DNA of 64,000 nucleotides from JAHRAW01 sp028066695 (lineage in GTDB: Bacteria; Pseudomonadota; Gammaproteobacteria; Arenicellales; Poriferihabitantaceae): positions 2,108,001 through 2,172,000 of the forward strand of contig OY734803.1 of NCBI GenBank assembly GCA_963457535.1, given 5' to 3'. Below, piece by piece: positions 9,301 through 17,225 of the stretch. Within the stretch, counting starts at the first letter, position 1, and each line of letters starts with the position of its first letter. Below the pieces are notes generated by a model. It ran no database searches. It worked only from the letters and a program-made list of their open reading frames with translations, and was not told the DNA's origin. Position numbers and translations under genes: made by a program.

Positions 9301-9547
9301 CATCAACTCCTCGTCGCTGGTCAAGTTGGTGCGCGTCGGCGGTACGCTGGCGCAGCCGCAAATTGAAACCGACGCGGTGCGCTTGCTGCAGACCGGCGCG
9401 GTGGTGTGGGCGGCGATTTTTTCCGGCGGCTGGTCGCTGATCGCGCAGGGCCTGTTCGACCGCGCCAGCGCCGACGCCGATGTCTGCGGGGGCGAAATCG
9501 CCGAACAAAACGGCGCCGCCGAACCCGGCCTGCCGCGCGCCGAATAA
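6380..9547 (+). CDS. AsmA-like outer-membrane assembly/lipid-transport protein
   Basis: A 1055-residue protein with one N-terminal membrane anchor (residues about 5-30) followed by a very long periplasmic region rich in beta-strands, and a C-terminal AsmA_2-type ending (GINSSSLVKLVRVGGTLAQPQIETDAVRL). AsmA-type proteins are bridge-like beta-groove proteins in the inner membrane, and members such as TamB, YhdP and YdbH are involved in phospholipid traffic to the outer membrane. The N-terminal AVEAATGRPLRIDGGVSL and PKLWVEKNADGVYNL segments are typical. The start is GTG at 6380, two bases after argC. A second, shorter AsmA-like gene lies at 26851. Which subfamily it belongs to is not resolvable by eye. 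Confidence 0.85.
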   Translation: MAVFLSILRWSLLALLLVLLALTAVLSFAGEDFYKQRITEAVEAATGRPLRIDGGVSLASVLPPRISFSKVRYPNAEWSAPPWAFEAETVSIELTLDALVRGELNIGDMVLVRPKLWVEKNADGVYNLAPAPGHSRPGSGVELMVVELLNQSDPRIVNGEITVTTRRRQWDLRIDDARAELDSSGERIAVKFEGALEGTPIDAAGSIGSLEEIFAMQPVELQLEGTVGHRENRVRTTGRVGNLLKWRDVDLPLEFEFAHPDALSRIAGLRVRDIGAVSGSARFLQGVGVATNRLEEIKLRSENLGLQSALSGRIGKLHGRDDYDMTITVGGPLGRAVPALAAAGLRADLRGRLHGALDDLALRIEEARAGSDALSLRASGELRLRERVWTGELPLLAEFNGFAGLSGAAALAPLAPLRASGTLVRAPKSWQLRDIEMSSERSGFSLRAQGMIGDLLRRRGFDLMVQAQMDDLTRRPWGAKLPPDARLQLRAHLRDGDENNNDGAGVDLRDIDASLSAPQFAFAARGDLRGIGEAMRSDISLSMRFDAPEPLRALLPAAPAVLLEPLVPLRASAQLRSRNAREWSASLASQPSAAEGGESQDALELSFDWVMQPGKTAVENLSLSLDAGGFRLRARGGIEQLHPPRFARLNVEFDAERTGALRPLGLGALHPEKPLSLDAQFSLQSAESGGGADFRASIARLTLGESDVRGEVEARMSDGETPALVRADLQSENFDLEEIFPPVKKDRERFFSPAPLPTEWIPKVDADIALRATRAGHRWLDMRGATARVRVQNGVWYQTIRGAVGEGDAPLHLDMRFDAGSQPQELHFTARGEQLDTAGLRAFRDDRYLDGGVFRADADVRARGDSLAALAAAANGGLSLRFDDMRMKNQAIDVFGGDIFANILTAANPFRSIGEYVDVECAIMKFELADGVASAGENLAIKTERMTMRANGSINFADESLQFLISPKARTGLGINSSSLVKLVRVGGTLAQPQIETDAVRLLQTGAVVWAAIFSGGWSLIAQGLFDRASADADVCGGEIAEQNGAAEPGLPRAE

Positions 9548-9583
9548 ACGCGGGGCGGCGCGCGGTGATACAGTCGCGGTGAG

Positions 9584-9871
9584 ATGAGCGCGTCCGGCGG
9601 CATTCCCGAAGTGCATTTCTACCGCAAAGCAGATTGCGAACTTTGCGAGGAACTCGCGCGCGAGTTGAGCGAATACCGCGCCGCGCCGCGCGCCCCCGAG
9701 TTTCGCTTGGTGGAGCGCGATGTGGAAACGGATGCGGCATGGATGGCGCGCTACGGCGAGCGCGTGCCGGCGCTGGTTGTAGGAGATGTTTCCCTCAGCG
9801 AATATTTTTTTGACCCCGAGCGTTTTGAAGCGGGCCTGCGGCGCGCGGCGCACTCCGCGCCGGCGGAATGA
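9584..9871 (+). CDS. Glutaredoxin-like (DUF836-type) small redox protein
   Basis: A 95-residue protein with a thioredoxin-fold start (VHFYRKADCELCEELARELSE) carrying a CxxC at Cys18-Cys21, a cis-Pro segment RVPALVVG and a C-terminal helix. This pattern fits the small glutaredoxin-like family. The substrate is unknown. Its last codons overlap the ATG of the next gene by 4 bp, starting a run of four overlapping genes to 11566. Confidence 0.8.
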   Translation: MSASGGIPEVHFYRKADCELCEELARELSEYRAAPRAPEFRLVERDVETDAAWMARYGERVPALVVGDVSLSEYFFDPERFEAGLRRAAHSAPAE

Positions 9872-10467
9872 TTTCGCTGATAGACACCGACGGCGACTGC
9901 GTTTTGCACGAGGAATTTCTCGCGCGCGCATGCGCCGATGATTTTTTTGAACGCATTCGCGAACGCGCGGTTTGGCGCCGGCCGAAACTGCGCATGTTCG
10001 GCCGGACGCTGCGCGCGCCGCGCCTCGCCGCGTGGCACGGAGACGCCGGCGCGCGTTACGCCTATTCCGGCGCGCTGCACCTCCCGCGCCCGTGGTTCGG
10101 CGAGTTGCGCGAATTGCGCGCGCGCATTGAGGCGCACACCGGCGCGCGCTTCAACAGCGTGCTGCTTAACTATTACCGCGACGGCGACGACGCGCTCGGC
10201 TGGCACAGCGACGACGAGCCGGAACTCGCGCCCGGCGCGCCGATCGCCTCGCTCAGCCTCGGCGCGCCGCGGCGCTTTTTGCTGCGCCACAAGCGCCGCA
10301 AGGACCTCGCATGCGCGGTGGAATTGCGGCACGGCGCGCTGCTGGTGATGCGCGGCGAAACCCAAACACACTGGCGGCACGCGCTGCCGCGCACCAAACG
10401 CCCGGTCGGCGCGCGCATCAACCTGACCTTCCGCCGAATAGAGAGCGGCGCCCGCCGATGCGCGTGA
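9868..10467 (+). CDS. AlkB-family 2-oxoglutarate/Fe(II) dioxygenase (ALKBH2/3-like)
   Basis: A 199-residue dioxygenase resembling repair-type AlkB homologues that oxidatively remove alkyl lesions such as 1-methyladenine from DNA or RNA. The iron ligands are visible: His113 and Asp115 in GWHSDDEPEL and His171 in HWRHALP. Arg183 in ARINLTFR fits the 2-oxoglutarate-binding arginine. The nucleotide-recognition part shows FNSVLLNYYRDG, and LSLGAPRRFLLRHK is typical of the ALKBH2/3 branch. It is translationally coupled to both neighbours. A second, different AlkB-type gene is at 29228. Confidence 0.93.
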   Translation: MISLIDTDGDCVLHEEFLARACADDFFERIRERAVWRRPKLRMFGRTLRAPRLAAWHGDAGARYAYSGALHLPRPWFGELRELRARIEAHTGARFNSVLLNYYRDGDDALGWHSDDEPELAPGAPIASLSLGAPRRFLLRHKRRKDLACAVELRHGALLVMRGETQTHWRHALPRTKRPVGARINLTFRRIESGARRCA

Positions 10468-11138
10468 TGCTGTCGTGGAGTTCGGGAAAGGACAGCGCGT
10501 GGACGCTGCATGCGCTGCGGCAAAGCGGCGCGCGCGTTGCCGGCCTGCTGACGACCTTTAATGAAAGCGCCGGCCGCGTGGCGATGCACGCGGTGCGGCG
10601 CGATCTGGTCGAGGCGCAGGCGGAGGCGGCCGGCGCGCCGCTGGTCGCGGTGGACCTGCCGTCGCCGTGCCCGAATGTGGAATACGAAGCGCGCATGGGC
10701 GCGGCGATTGCGCGCATGCGCGCCGACGGCGTGACCCACATGGCGTTCGGCGATTTGTTTCTGCGCGATGTGCGTGAATACCGCGAGCGCATGCTGGAAG
10801 GCAGCGGCATCGAGCCGCTGTTTCCTATTTGGAGCGCGCCGAAAAAAACCCCGGCGCTTGCGCGCGAGATGATGCGCGCCGGCATCGGCGCGGTTTTGAC
10901 ATGCGTGGATCCGAAGCAAATTCCGGCCGAGTTGTGCGGGCGCGCCTACGACCGCGAGTTTCTCGGCGAACTTCCGCCGACGGCCGACCCGTGCGGCGAG
11001 AAAGGCGAGTTCCACACCTTCTGCCACAGCGGCCCGATGTTTTCGCAGCCGCTGTTCACCGATGCGCGGTTGCGCGCCGGCGAGACGCTGACGCGCGGCG
11101 GATTTACCTTCACCGATTTTGCGGCGGAGGCGGTTTGA
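10458..11138 (+). CDS. PP-loop ATP pyrophosphatase, diphthamide-synthase-like (Dph6/adenine nucleotide alpha-hydrolase family)
   Basis: A 226-residue protein with the PP-loop SSGKDS (residues 8-13) that binds ATP pyrophosphate. It has the family hallmarks GVTHMAFGDLFLRDVREYRE, FPIWSAPKKTPALAREM and DPCGEKGEFHTFC. In eukaryotes and archaea the family includes diphthine-ammonia ligase Dph6; bacteria lack diphthamide, so the bacterial substrate is unknown. It overlaps the AlkB gene by 10 bp and the next gene by 1 bp. The ATG at 10458 was chosen because it precedes the PP-loop directly. Confidence 0.85.
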   Translation: MRVMLSWSSGKDSAWTLHALRQSGARVAGLLTTFNESAGRVAMHAVRRDLVEAQAEAAGAPLVAVDLPSPCPNVEYEARMGAAIARMRADGVTHMAFGDLFLRDVREYRERMLEGSGIEPLFPIWSAPKKTPALAREMMRAGIGAVLTCVDPKQIPAELCGRAYDREFLGELPPTADPCGEKGEFHTFCHSGPMFSQPLFTDARLRAGETLTRGGFTFTDFAAEAV

Positions 11139-11566
11139 TGAAACTGCCGAAAGTCCGCGATGCGGATTTCTTCAATTCATTGGGCCGCGGGTATCTGCCC
11201 GGCGACCTCGGCATGCGCGTGACCGAGGTCGCCGCGCGCAGAGTTGCCGCGCAACTGGATATTGAAAAACGCCACCTCGCGCCCAACGGCTATTTGCACG
11301 CCGGCGCGGTGGTCTCGCTCGCCGACACCACCGCGGCCTACGCGTGCATCGTGCAGTTGCCGGAGGACGCCGACGGCTTCACCACCATGGAACTCAAATC
11401 CAACCACCTCGGCACCGCGCGTGAAGGCGCGGTGACCTGCGTCGCCAGCCCGGTGCACCTCGGGCGGACGACGCAAGTGTGGGACGCGCGCGTCTCATCC
11501 GCGGACGGACGGGTCATCGCGCTGTTTCGCTGCACGCAACTCATTTTGTATCCGCGCGCCGGTTAG
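11138..11566 (+). CDS. PaaI-type hotdog thioesterase
   Basis: A 142-residue single-hotdog protein. The PaaI/YbdB-type signature LAPNGYLHAGAVVSLADTTAAYA (HAG then D) is present, followed by TTMELKSNHLG and a C-terminal VWDARVSSADGRVIALFRCTQLIL. Such enzymes hydrolyse acyl-CoA thioesters; the acyl group cannot be read from sequence. The ATG shares its A with the upstream TGA (TGATG), so translation is coupled. Confidence 0.88.
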   Translation: MKLPKVRDADFFNSLGRGYLPGDLGMRVTEVAARRVAAQLDIEKRHLAPNGYLHAGAVVSLADTTAAYACIVQLPEDADGFTTMELKSNHLGTAREGAVTCVASPVHLGRTTQVWDARVSSADGRVIALFRCTQLILYPRAG

Positions 11567-11571
11567 CGAAG

Positions 11572-12474
11572 TCAGCCACCGAGCAGCAGCAGCAAAATGC
11601 CGCCGGCGACCAGCGCGATGCCGGCCAGTTCGGCGTGCGTGATTTTTTCCCGGAACACCAGCGTGGTGGCGAGGAAGGTGAACAGCAGTTCAATTTGCCC
11701 GAGCGCGCGCACATGCGCGGCGTTGTGCATGGTGAACGCGGTGAACCAGCAGATGGAAGCGAGCGCGCCGGTGGCGCCGACCGCGCAGCCGCGCCGCCAA
11801 TTGCGCCGCACGCGCGTGAGTTCGCCGCGCTCGGTCAGCGCGATGCATGCGCCCATCAGCGCGGTCTGCATCAGCAGCGCGACCAGCAGCGTGTAGCCGG
11901 CGGCCATTGCCGCGCTCGCATGCTCCAGCGAAAGCGCGGCGCCGCGAAAAAACACCGTGGATGCGCCGAGGCAGGCCGCGCAGGCCAGGCCGATGAGCGT
12001 CGGTTTTTGCGCGAGCGATGCGAGCAGGCCGGCCGCGCGCAGTTGCGAGCGCGCCGCGCTCAGCACGACCGCGCCGAGCGCGCTGGTCAAAATCGCGAAC
12101 ACCGCAACCGCGTTCAGCGCGTCTCCGAGCAGCAGCGCGCCGAGCAGCGCGACCATGACCACTTCCAGTTTGGAAAAAGCCGTGCCGACCGCGAAACTGC
12201 GGAAGGAAAACAGCCATAGAAGGAGCAGCGTGAATCCGATTTGGCAGACGCCGCCGAGCAGGCAGTGAATCAAAAACCGCGCGTTCGGCGCGGGCGCATC
12301 GCTGACGGCGGACAGCGCCCACAAATACGCCGCGGCCGGCGGCAGCGCATAGACGAACCGGGCGTATGCCGCGCCGGCGACCGACAGCCGGTTCTGCAGG
12401 TGTTTTTGCAGCGCCGAGCGGATGTTTTGAAAAAAGGCCGCGGCGATGGTGATCGGAATCCAAACTTCCGGCAC
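11572..12474 (-). CDS. EamA/DMT-superfamily transporter
   Basis: A 300-residue protein of about ten hydrophobic segments arranged as two EamA-like halves (SKLEVVMVALLGALLLGD in the first, GQIELLFTFLATTLVFREKITHAELAGIALVAGGILLLL in the second). Drug/metabolite-superfamily members usually export amino acids, metabolites or drugs; the substrate here is unknown. A GTG at 12474, 5 bp after the TAG of the reductase gene, was chosen as start. The open frame extends further upstream, but only antisense to or overlapping that gene. Last gene of a minus-strand trio with the reductase and the hydrolase. Confidence 0.82.
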   Translation of the reverse strand: MPEVWIPITIAAAFFQNIRSALQKHLQNRLSVAGAAYARFVYALPPAAAYLWALSAVSDAPAPNARFLIHCLLGGVCQIGFTLLLLWLFSFRSFAVGTAFSKLEVVMVALLGALLLGDALNAVAVFAILTSALGAVVLSAARSQLRAAGLLASLAQKPTLIGLACAACLGASTVFFRGAALSLEHASAAMAAGYTLLVALLMQTALMGACIALTERGELTRVRRNWRRGCAVGATGALASICWFTAFTMHNAAHVRALGQIELLFTFLATTLVFREKITHAELAGIALVAGGILLLLLGG

Positions 12475-12479
12475 GGGCG

Positions 12480-13253
12480 CTACTTTTCCACGAACGCGCG
12501 TTCCACCACGTATTCGCGGTAATTTTCCTTTCGCGTTTCGCGGAAGCCTTTTGCGCGGAGAATTTCCGACAGACTTTTCAGCATGCCCGGGCTGCCGCAC
12601 AGCATGAAACGGTCGTGCTCGACGGCGAGCGGCGGCAGCCCGGTGTCCTGCATCAGTTTTCCGCTTTCAATCAACTCGGTGATGCGCCCGTAGTTGCGAA
12701 ACGGCTCGCGCGTCACCGCCGGGTAATAGATCAGTTTTTCGCGGACGCTGTCGCCGAAATACGGGTTGTCCTGCAGTTCGGAGGTGATCAGTTTTTGGTA
12801 GGTCAACTCGTTGATGAAGCGGCAGCCGTGCACCAGCGCGACCGTTTCAAAGTGCTCGTAGAGTTCGGGGTCCTTGATCACCGACAAAAACGGCGCGAGG
12901 CCGGTGCCGGTGCAGAGCAAATACAGGCGCTTGCCCGGGCGCAGGCGGTCCCACAGCAGCGAGCCGGTCGGTTTCTTGCTGACCAGCAGTTTGTCGCCGG
13001 GGCGGATGTGCTGCAGCCGCGAAGTCAGCGGGCCGTCCTCCACCTTGATGCTGTAAAACTCCAGGTGGTCCTCGTAGTGCGAACTCGCCATGCTGTACGC
13101 GCGCATCAGCGGCTTGCCGTCCACTTCAATGCCGATCATCGCGAACTCGCCGTTGCGAAAACGCATGGACGGGTCGCGCGTGGTCTTGATCGTGAACAGT
13201 TTGTCCGACCAGTGGTGGACTTCCAGAACGGTTTCGGTGTGCGCGGCGGCCAT
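12480..13253 (-). CDS. fpr: Ferredoxin/flavodoxin-NADP+ reductase
   Basis: A 257-residue flavoprotein that passes electrons between NADPH and ferredoxin or flavodoxin. The FAD-binding motif RAYSMASS, the pyrophosphate region SKKPTGSLLWDRL, the NADP motif LLCTGTGLAPFLSVI and the ending FRETRKENYREYVVERAFVEK match bacterial Fpr of the proteobacterial subclass, which ends in an invariant VEK-type tail. The ATG at 13253 gives the canonical length. The gene lies 32 bp downstream of the hydrolase gene on the same strand. Confidence 0.95.
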   Translation of the reverse strand: MAAAHTETVLEVHHWSDKLFTIKTTRDPSMRFRNGEFAMIGIEVDGKPLMRAYSMASSHYEDHLEFYSIKVEDGPLTSRLQHIRPGDKLLVSKKPTGSLLWDRLRPGKRLYLLCTGTGLAPFLSVIKDPELYEHFETVALVHGCRFINELTYQKLITSELQDNPYFGDSVREKLIYYPAVTREPFRNYGRITELIESGKLMQDTGLPPLAVEHDRFMLCGSPGMLKSLSEILRAKGFRETRKENYREYVVERAFVEK

Positions 13254-13285
13254 AATCAGATGGTGGGGAAGGGCGGGGAATGCGC

Positions 13286-15286
13286 TCAGCGTTTGCGCGT
13301 GGTGCGCAGGGTTTTTTCGTGAACCAATTCGCCGCCTTCGTATGCCTTGGAGCCGGTCTCTATGACGAAGTCGCCGCCGCCGGCGCGTAGGCGGGTGCGC
13401 GTCTCGGTGCGCGTTTTCCAGTCGCCGCGCTCGACGCGCGCCGTCCAGTGGAATTCGGCGACGCAACTTTCCGGATCGGAGGCGCCGATGCGGTAGGTCT
13501 CGCGCGCGACAAGTTGCGTGAGCAGGCCGTTGGACGGGCGGCGCACCGCGCCGAAGTCGTCGTAGACCGTGAACACGCACTGGTCGGCGGCGAAATCATA
13601 TTCGTATTTGCGCGTGTTGACCGGCGCGCTGAGAATTTCCTGGTCGGGCGGCGGCGGCGCGCCGGGCTCGGCGAACGCGCATTCGTCGCCGGTGTTTTCC
13701 GCCTCCAGCAGCGGCACCCGCAGCCTCAGGCTGGCGCAGTCGATGCGCAGCGACGCGGCCTGCGGCGCGGGCCACAGCATCGGCCAGTAGGCGGACGAGA
13801 AGGCGAGGCGCAGGCGGTGCCCCGGCGGCAGCGCGACGGCGGTGTCATCAAGTTGGATTTTGATGTCGCACAATTCCCCCGGCTTGACCGGGCGCGCCGC
13901 GTCAAACCCGGCGCGGTGCGCGAGGTTCAGCACGCCGTAGGAGATGCGCGCCGAGGCGCCGTCCGGATGCACATCGCACAGGCGGACGATGACATGCGCC
14001 TGCGGTTTGTCGCAGCGCAGCCGCATGCGCACCAGCGGCGCGCCGAAAATTTCCATTCGCGCGGGCAGCGGCGCGCTGTCATAGACCAGCGAGCGCGCGT
14101 CGTCGGCGCGCTGGTCGCCGGGCGTGTCAGGTACTCCCGACATCGCGCAATACTCGCCGCCGGCCACCCCGGTGTGCTGCGGCGACGCGACCACCGCCTC
14201 GCCCTCCTGCGGCTCGGCGTCCGCGCGCAATTCGTTGCCGGCGATGACAAATTCGCGCGGACGCACGCGCGGCGACGGCAGTTGTGATTCGGCAAGCCAT
14301 CTTCCTTCGCGCCGCTTTGCGCTCGTCGCGTCGGCGCGCGCCGACTCCATCATATACGCCGCATACAGCGGCGCGTTCATCACGCCGTTGTCGGCGCCTT
14401 TCAGCCACGCGTCCCACCACTTGACCGATTCTTCCAGGAAACCGATGCGCGGTTCCGGCGAGGCGATGTGCGGGTATTTGTGCAGCCACGGCCCCACGAT
14501 GCCGCGCACCGGCACGCCGGCGTCGTGCAGTCCGGAGACCATGCGCGGCACCGCGTTGGAATACGCGTCGCCCCAGCCGCCGACCGCCAGCACCGGTATG
14601 TTGATGTCGGCGTAGTTTTCAATCACCGAGCCGTGCTTCCAAAACTCGTCGCGGTTCGGGTGGCGCATCCAGTTGTCCAGAAGCGGCGGCATGTTTTCCA
14701 GGCGGCGCAGCCAGGTCTTGCGCCACGAATCGCCGGCCAGTTGCGGGTCCGGCGGGCGCGAGGAAAACGCGAACATGGTCGCGGCCCAGCCGGCGTTCTC
14801 CATCAGCATCGCGCCGCCTTTGTAGTGAATGTCGTCGGCGTAGCGGTCGTCGGTCGAGCAGACCGTGATGATCGCCTTCAACTGCGGCGGCCGCCGCGCC
14901 GCGACCTGCAGCGCGTTAAAGCCGCCCCAGGAAATTCCCATCATGCCGATGTTGCCGTCGCACCAATGTTGCGCCGCGATCCACGCCAGCGTCTCCAGCG
15001 CGTCGTCCTGCTCCTGCTTCAGGTATTCGTCGAGCATCAGCCCGTCGGATTCGCCGTTGCCGCGCATGTCCACGCGCACGCCGGCATAGCCGTTCGCGGC
15101 GAAAAATTGGAAGGTTTGGTCGTCGCGCGCCTCGGTGCCGCCGCGTTTGCGGTAGGGCAAATATTCCAGCACCGCCGGCGCCGGCGTTCCCGCGGAGGGC
15201 AGCCAAATCCGCGCGGCCAGCCGGCAGCCGTCGGACAGCGTGATCCATTCGTTTTCCAGCAGGGTGTAACCGGGGGCGGTCGGCAT
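13286..15286 (-). CDS. CocE/NonD-type alpha/beta-hydrolase (X-Pro dipeptidyl-peptidase S15 family)
   Basis: A 666-residue serine hydrolase related to cocaine esterase, glutaryl-7-ACA acylase and Xaa-Pro dipeptidyl-peptidases. The N-terminal catalytic domain shows YLPYRKRGGTEARDD, VRVDMRGNGESDG and the nucleophile elbow GISWGG. The C-terminal jelly-roll region carries RLRCDKPQAHVIVRLCDVHPDGASARISYG and LPPGHRLRLAFSSAYWP, the standard lid domain of this family. No signal peptide is obvious. The physiological ester or amide substrate is unknown. The ATG at 15286 is favoured because the frame upstream overlaps a candidate promoter. Confidence 0.88.
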   Translation of the reverse strand: MPTAPGYTLLENEWITLSDGCRLAARIWLPSAGTPAPAVLEYLPYRKRGGTEARDDQTFQFFAANGYAGVRVDMRGNGESDGLMLDEYLKQEQDDALETLAWIAAQHWCDGNIGMMGISWGGFNALQVAARRPPQLKAIITVCSTDDRYADDIHYKGGAMLMENAGWAATMFAFSSRPPDPQLAGDSWRKTWLRRLENMPPLLDNWMRHPNRDEFWKHGSVIENYADINIPVLAVGGWGDAYSNAVPRMVSGLHDAGVPVRGIVGPWLHKYPHIASPEPRIGFLEESVKWWDAWLKGADNGVMNAPLYAAYMMESARADATSAKRREGRWLAESQLPSPRVRPREFVIAGNELRADAEPQEGEAVVASPQHTGVAGGEYCAMSGVPDTPGDQRADDARSLVYDSAPLPARMEIFGAPLVRMRLRCDKPQAHVIVRLCDVHPDGASARISYGVLNLAHRAGFDAARPVKPGELCDIKIQLDDTAVALPPGHRLRLAFSSAYWPMLWPAPQAASLRIDCASLRLRVPLLEAENTGDECAFAEPGAPPPPDQEILSAPVNTRKYEYDFAADQCVFTVYDDFGAVRRPSNGLLTQLVARETYRIGASDPESCVAEFHWTARVERGDWKTRTETRTRLRAGGGDFVIETGSKAYEGGELVHEKTLRTTRKR

Positions 15287-15313
15287 TGTGCAACGGGGGC
15301 GGGGGGAACCCGG

Positions 15314-15342
15314 ATTATACGCCCGGCGCGCCCGCGCGCGAA
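15314..15342 (-). promoter_or_regulatory. Candidate promoter of the hydrolase-fpr-transporter genes
   Basis: On the minus strand TTCGCG (15342-15337) and a perfect TATAAT (15319-15314) are 17 bp apart, placing a start about 20 bp upstream of the hydrolase ATG. Only the -10 is strong. Confidence 0.45.
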
Positions 15343-15430
15343 ACGATTGCGCGCCACGGCGGCGGCCTTCCTCTTCTCTCTTTGGCGCCGCGTATTCCGG
15401 CGCTCCGCCCAATACCGCGAGGCGGCGAAC

Positions 15431-16288
15431 TTACCCCATTCCTTTCCAGGGCACCAGCCGCGCTTCCAGTTTGCGCATGCCGACGTCAATCGCCGCGCCG
15501 ATGACGCCGATGACGATCACGCCGACCAGCACCAGCCCGGTCTCCAAAAACTTGCCGCCGACCACGATCATAAAACCGATGCCGACATCTGCGGCGACCA
15601 GTTCGGCCGCGACCAGCGTGCCCCAGCACACGCCCATGGCCACGCGCATGCCGGTGAAAATTTCCGGCAGCGAGTTCGGCAGGATCACGCGGAACAGCAC
15701 CTGCGTGCGCGACGCGCCGAGCGTGTAGGCGGCGTGAATTTTGGAAAGGCGGATGCTCTGCACGCCGGAGCGCGCGGCCAGCACCATGATCCACAGCGCG
15801 GCGAGGAACAGCAGGATGATTTTCGGCTTGTCGTCAATGCCGGCCCAGATGATCATCAGCGGAATCAGCGCGAGCGGCGGAATCGGGCGCATGAACTCCA
15901 CTATCGGATCAAAGAAGCCGCGCAGCACGCGCGACAGGCCCATGGAGAAGCCGATCGGAATGCCGATCAGGCAGCCGAGGGCGAAGCCGACCAGCAGGCG
16001 GTAGACGCTGACGCCGATGTGCTGCGCCAGCGTGTAGCCGCGGAAGCCCTCGGTGGCGGTGGCGTGGAATTGCTCCCAGACATCGGACGGCGGCGGCAGA
16101 AAGATCGGCGTGGTCCATTGCAGCGCGGTCGCCACATACCACAGCGCGAATACCGCGGCGACCGAGACGAAACTCCAAAAGTAGCCGCCGCGCGCCGCGG
16201 CCGGGTCGCCGAACGACACGGTCTTGCGCGCGTCTTCGCCGCTGCGGCGCAGGCCGAGGCGCACCAGCGCGATTTGCAGCCATTTCAT
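15431..16288 (-). CDS. TauC/SsuC-type ABC transporter permease
   Basis: A 285-residue inner-membrane permease of a nitrate/sulfonate/taurine-class importer. About six transmembrane helices are visible and the cytoplasmic EAA loop that docks the ATPase reads AAYTLGASRTQVLFRVILPNSLPEIFTGMRVAMG. The cluster order is binding protein, ATPase, permease on one strand; its ATG overlaps the ATPase stop (ATGA, 4 bp). Substrate class is inferred from family only; the neighbouring flavoprotein suggests a methylated amine rather than taurine. Confidence 0.9.
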   Translation of the reverse strand: MKWLQIALVRLGLRRSGEDARKTVSFGDPAAARGGYFWSFVSVAAVFALWYVATALQWTTPIFLPPPSDVWEQFHATATEGFRGYTLAQHIGVSVYRLLVGFALGCLIGIPIGFSMGLSRVLRGFFDPIVEFMRPIPPLALIPLMIIWAGIDDKPKIILLFLAALWIMVLAARSGVQSIRLSKIHAAYTLGASRTQVLFRVILPNSLPEIFTGMRVAMGVCWGTLVAAELVAADVGIGFMIVVGGKFLETGLVLVGVIVIGVIGAAIDVGMRKLEARLVPWKGMG

Positions 16289-17154
16289 GACGCGCGCTCC
16301 TGCCGGCCCATGATTTCCTCCTCCATCTCCCAGATCATGGAGAGAATTTCCTCGCGCTTTTCCACGTATTCGGCGTCGGTTTTGATTTCGCGCAGGTTGC
16401 CGTCCAGCCCGCGGCTGGCGAAGGGCAGCCGGTATTCGCGCTCAATGCGCCCCGGGCGCGGCGCCATCACGAACAGCCGCTGTCCGAGCATCAGCGCCTC
16501 TTCCACGCTGTGGGTGATCAGCACGATGGTTTTGCCGGTGTCGTTCCAGATTTTCAAAATCAGCGACTGCATTTTTTCCCGCGTCAGCGCGTCCAGCGCG
16601 CCGAGCGGCTCGTCCATCAGAATCAGGTGCGGCTCGTTGGCGAGGCAGCGCGCCAGCGCGACGCGCTGCTGCATGCCGCCGGAGAGTTCATAGATCGCCT
16701 TGTTGCCGAAGCCGGCGAGGCCGACGGTGTTCAGGTATTGCTCGACGATGTCTTTCATTTCCTTTTTGCCGGCGCCGCGCATTCGCGGCCCGAAAGCGAT
16801 GTTGTCGGCGACGCTCATCCATTCAAACAGCGCGCCCTGCTGGAAGACCATGCCGCGCTCGCGCCCCGGCGCGGTGACCAGTCCGGGCTCGCGGCCCGGC
16901 ACCAGCCCGCGTTCCCGGCTCGGCGCGGTCACCGGCTTGGCGCCGTCCACGCCGAACCAGACCTTGCCGGCGGTCGGCGCGAGAAAACCGGCGACGATGT
17001 TCAGCAGCGTGGTCTTGCCGCAGCCGGACGGGCCGAGCACGGTCAGCATCTCGCCGGCGGCGAGTTCAAAGCCGACGCCGCGCAGCGCCTCCACCGAGCC
17101 GCCGCCGGGCAGTTCATAGGTCATGCCCAGGTCTTTGACGATGAGGCCGTTCAT
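16285..17154 (-). CDS. TauB/SsuB-type ABC transporter ATPase with expanded pre-Q-loop segment
   Basis: A 289-residue ATP-binding subunit. Walker A GPSGCGKTT, Q-loop region MVFQQGALFEW, signature LSGGMQQRVALARCLA, Walker B LILMDEPLGALD and switch His in LITHSVEEAL are all intact. Between Walker A and the Q-loop the family normally has one short GPGRERGMVFQ-like segment; here it is tripled (about residues 80-105), encoded by three imperfect tandem units at 16851-16933. A C-terminal coiled-coil-like tail (EKREEILSMIWEMEEEIM) is common in this subgroup. Confidence 0.92.
   Translation of the reverse strand: MNGLIVKDLGMTYELPGGGSVEALRGVGFELAAGEMLTVLGPSGCGKTTLLNIVAGFLAPTAGKVWFGVDGAKPVTAPSRERGLVPGREPGLVTAPGRERGMVFQQGALFEWMSVADNIAFGPRMRGAGKKEMKDIVEQYLNTVGLAGFGNKAIYELSGGMQQRVALARCLANEPHLILMDEPLGALDALTREKMQSLILKIWNDTGKTIVLITHSVEEALMLGQRLFVMAPRPGRIEREYRLPFASRGLDGNLREIKTDAEYVEKREEILSMIWEMEEEIMGRQERAS
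16851..16933 (-). repeat. In-frame imperfect triplication inside the ABC ATPase gene
   Basis: Three related units of 24-30 bp (roughly 16851-16880, 16881-16904, 16905-16933) encode TAPSRERGLV, PGREPGLV and TAPGRERGMV in tandem. Lengths keep the frame. This looks like slippage-type expansion of the segment just before the Q-loop. Confidence 0.8.
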
Positions 17155-17189
17155 TGTTTTCTTTTTCGGTTTCAGTTTCCGCTGGTGCG

Positions 17190-17215
17190 CCCCGCCCGCG
17201 CAGCGGCGGGCGGGG
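17190..17215 (-). terminator. Intercistronic hairpin between binding-protein and ATPase genes
   Basis: A perfect 10-bp GC stem (CCCCGCCCGC at 17190-17199 against its complement at 17206-17215) with a 6-nt loop lies between the binding-protein stop (17226) and the ATPase start (17154). There is no T-run after it on the minus strand, so it is better read as an mRNA-stabilising or partial-termination hairpin that would favour the binding protein over the downstream subunits. Confidence 0.6.
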
Positions 17216-17225
17216 GCGGGGAAGC

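Noticed and set aside
8000..9931. Long minus-strand open frame opposite the large AsmA-like gene
   Set aside because: Arg/Ala/His-rich shadow with no family motif, lying antisense to a complete conserved gene.
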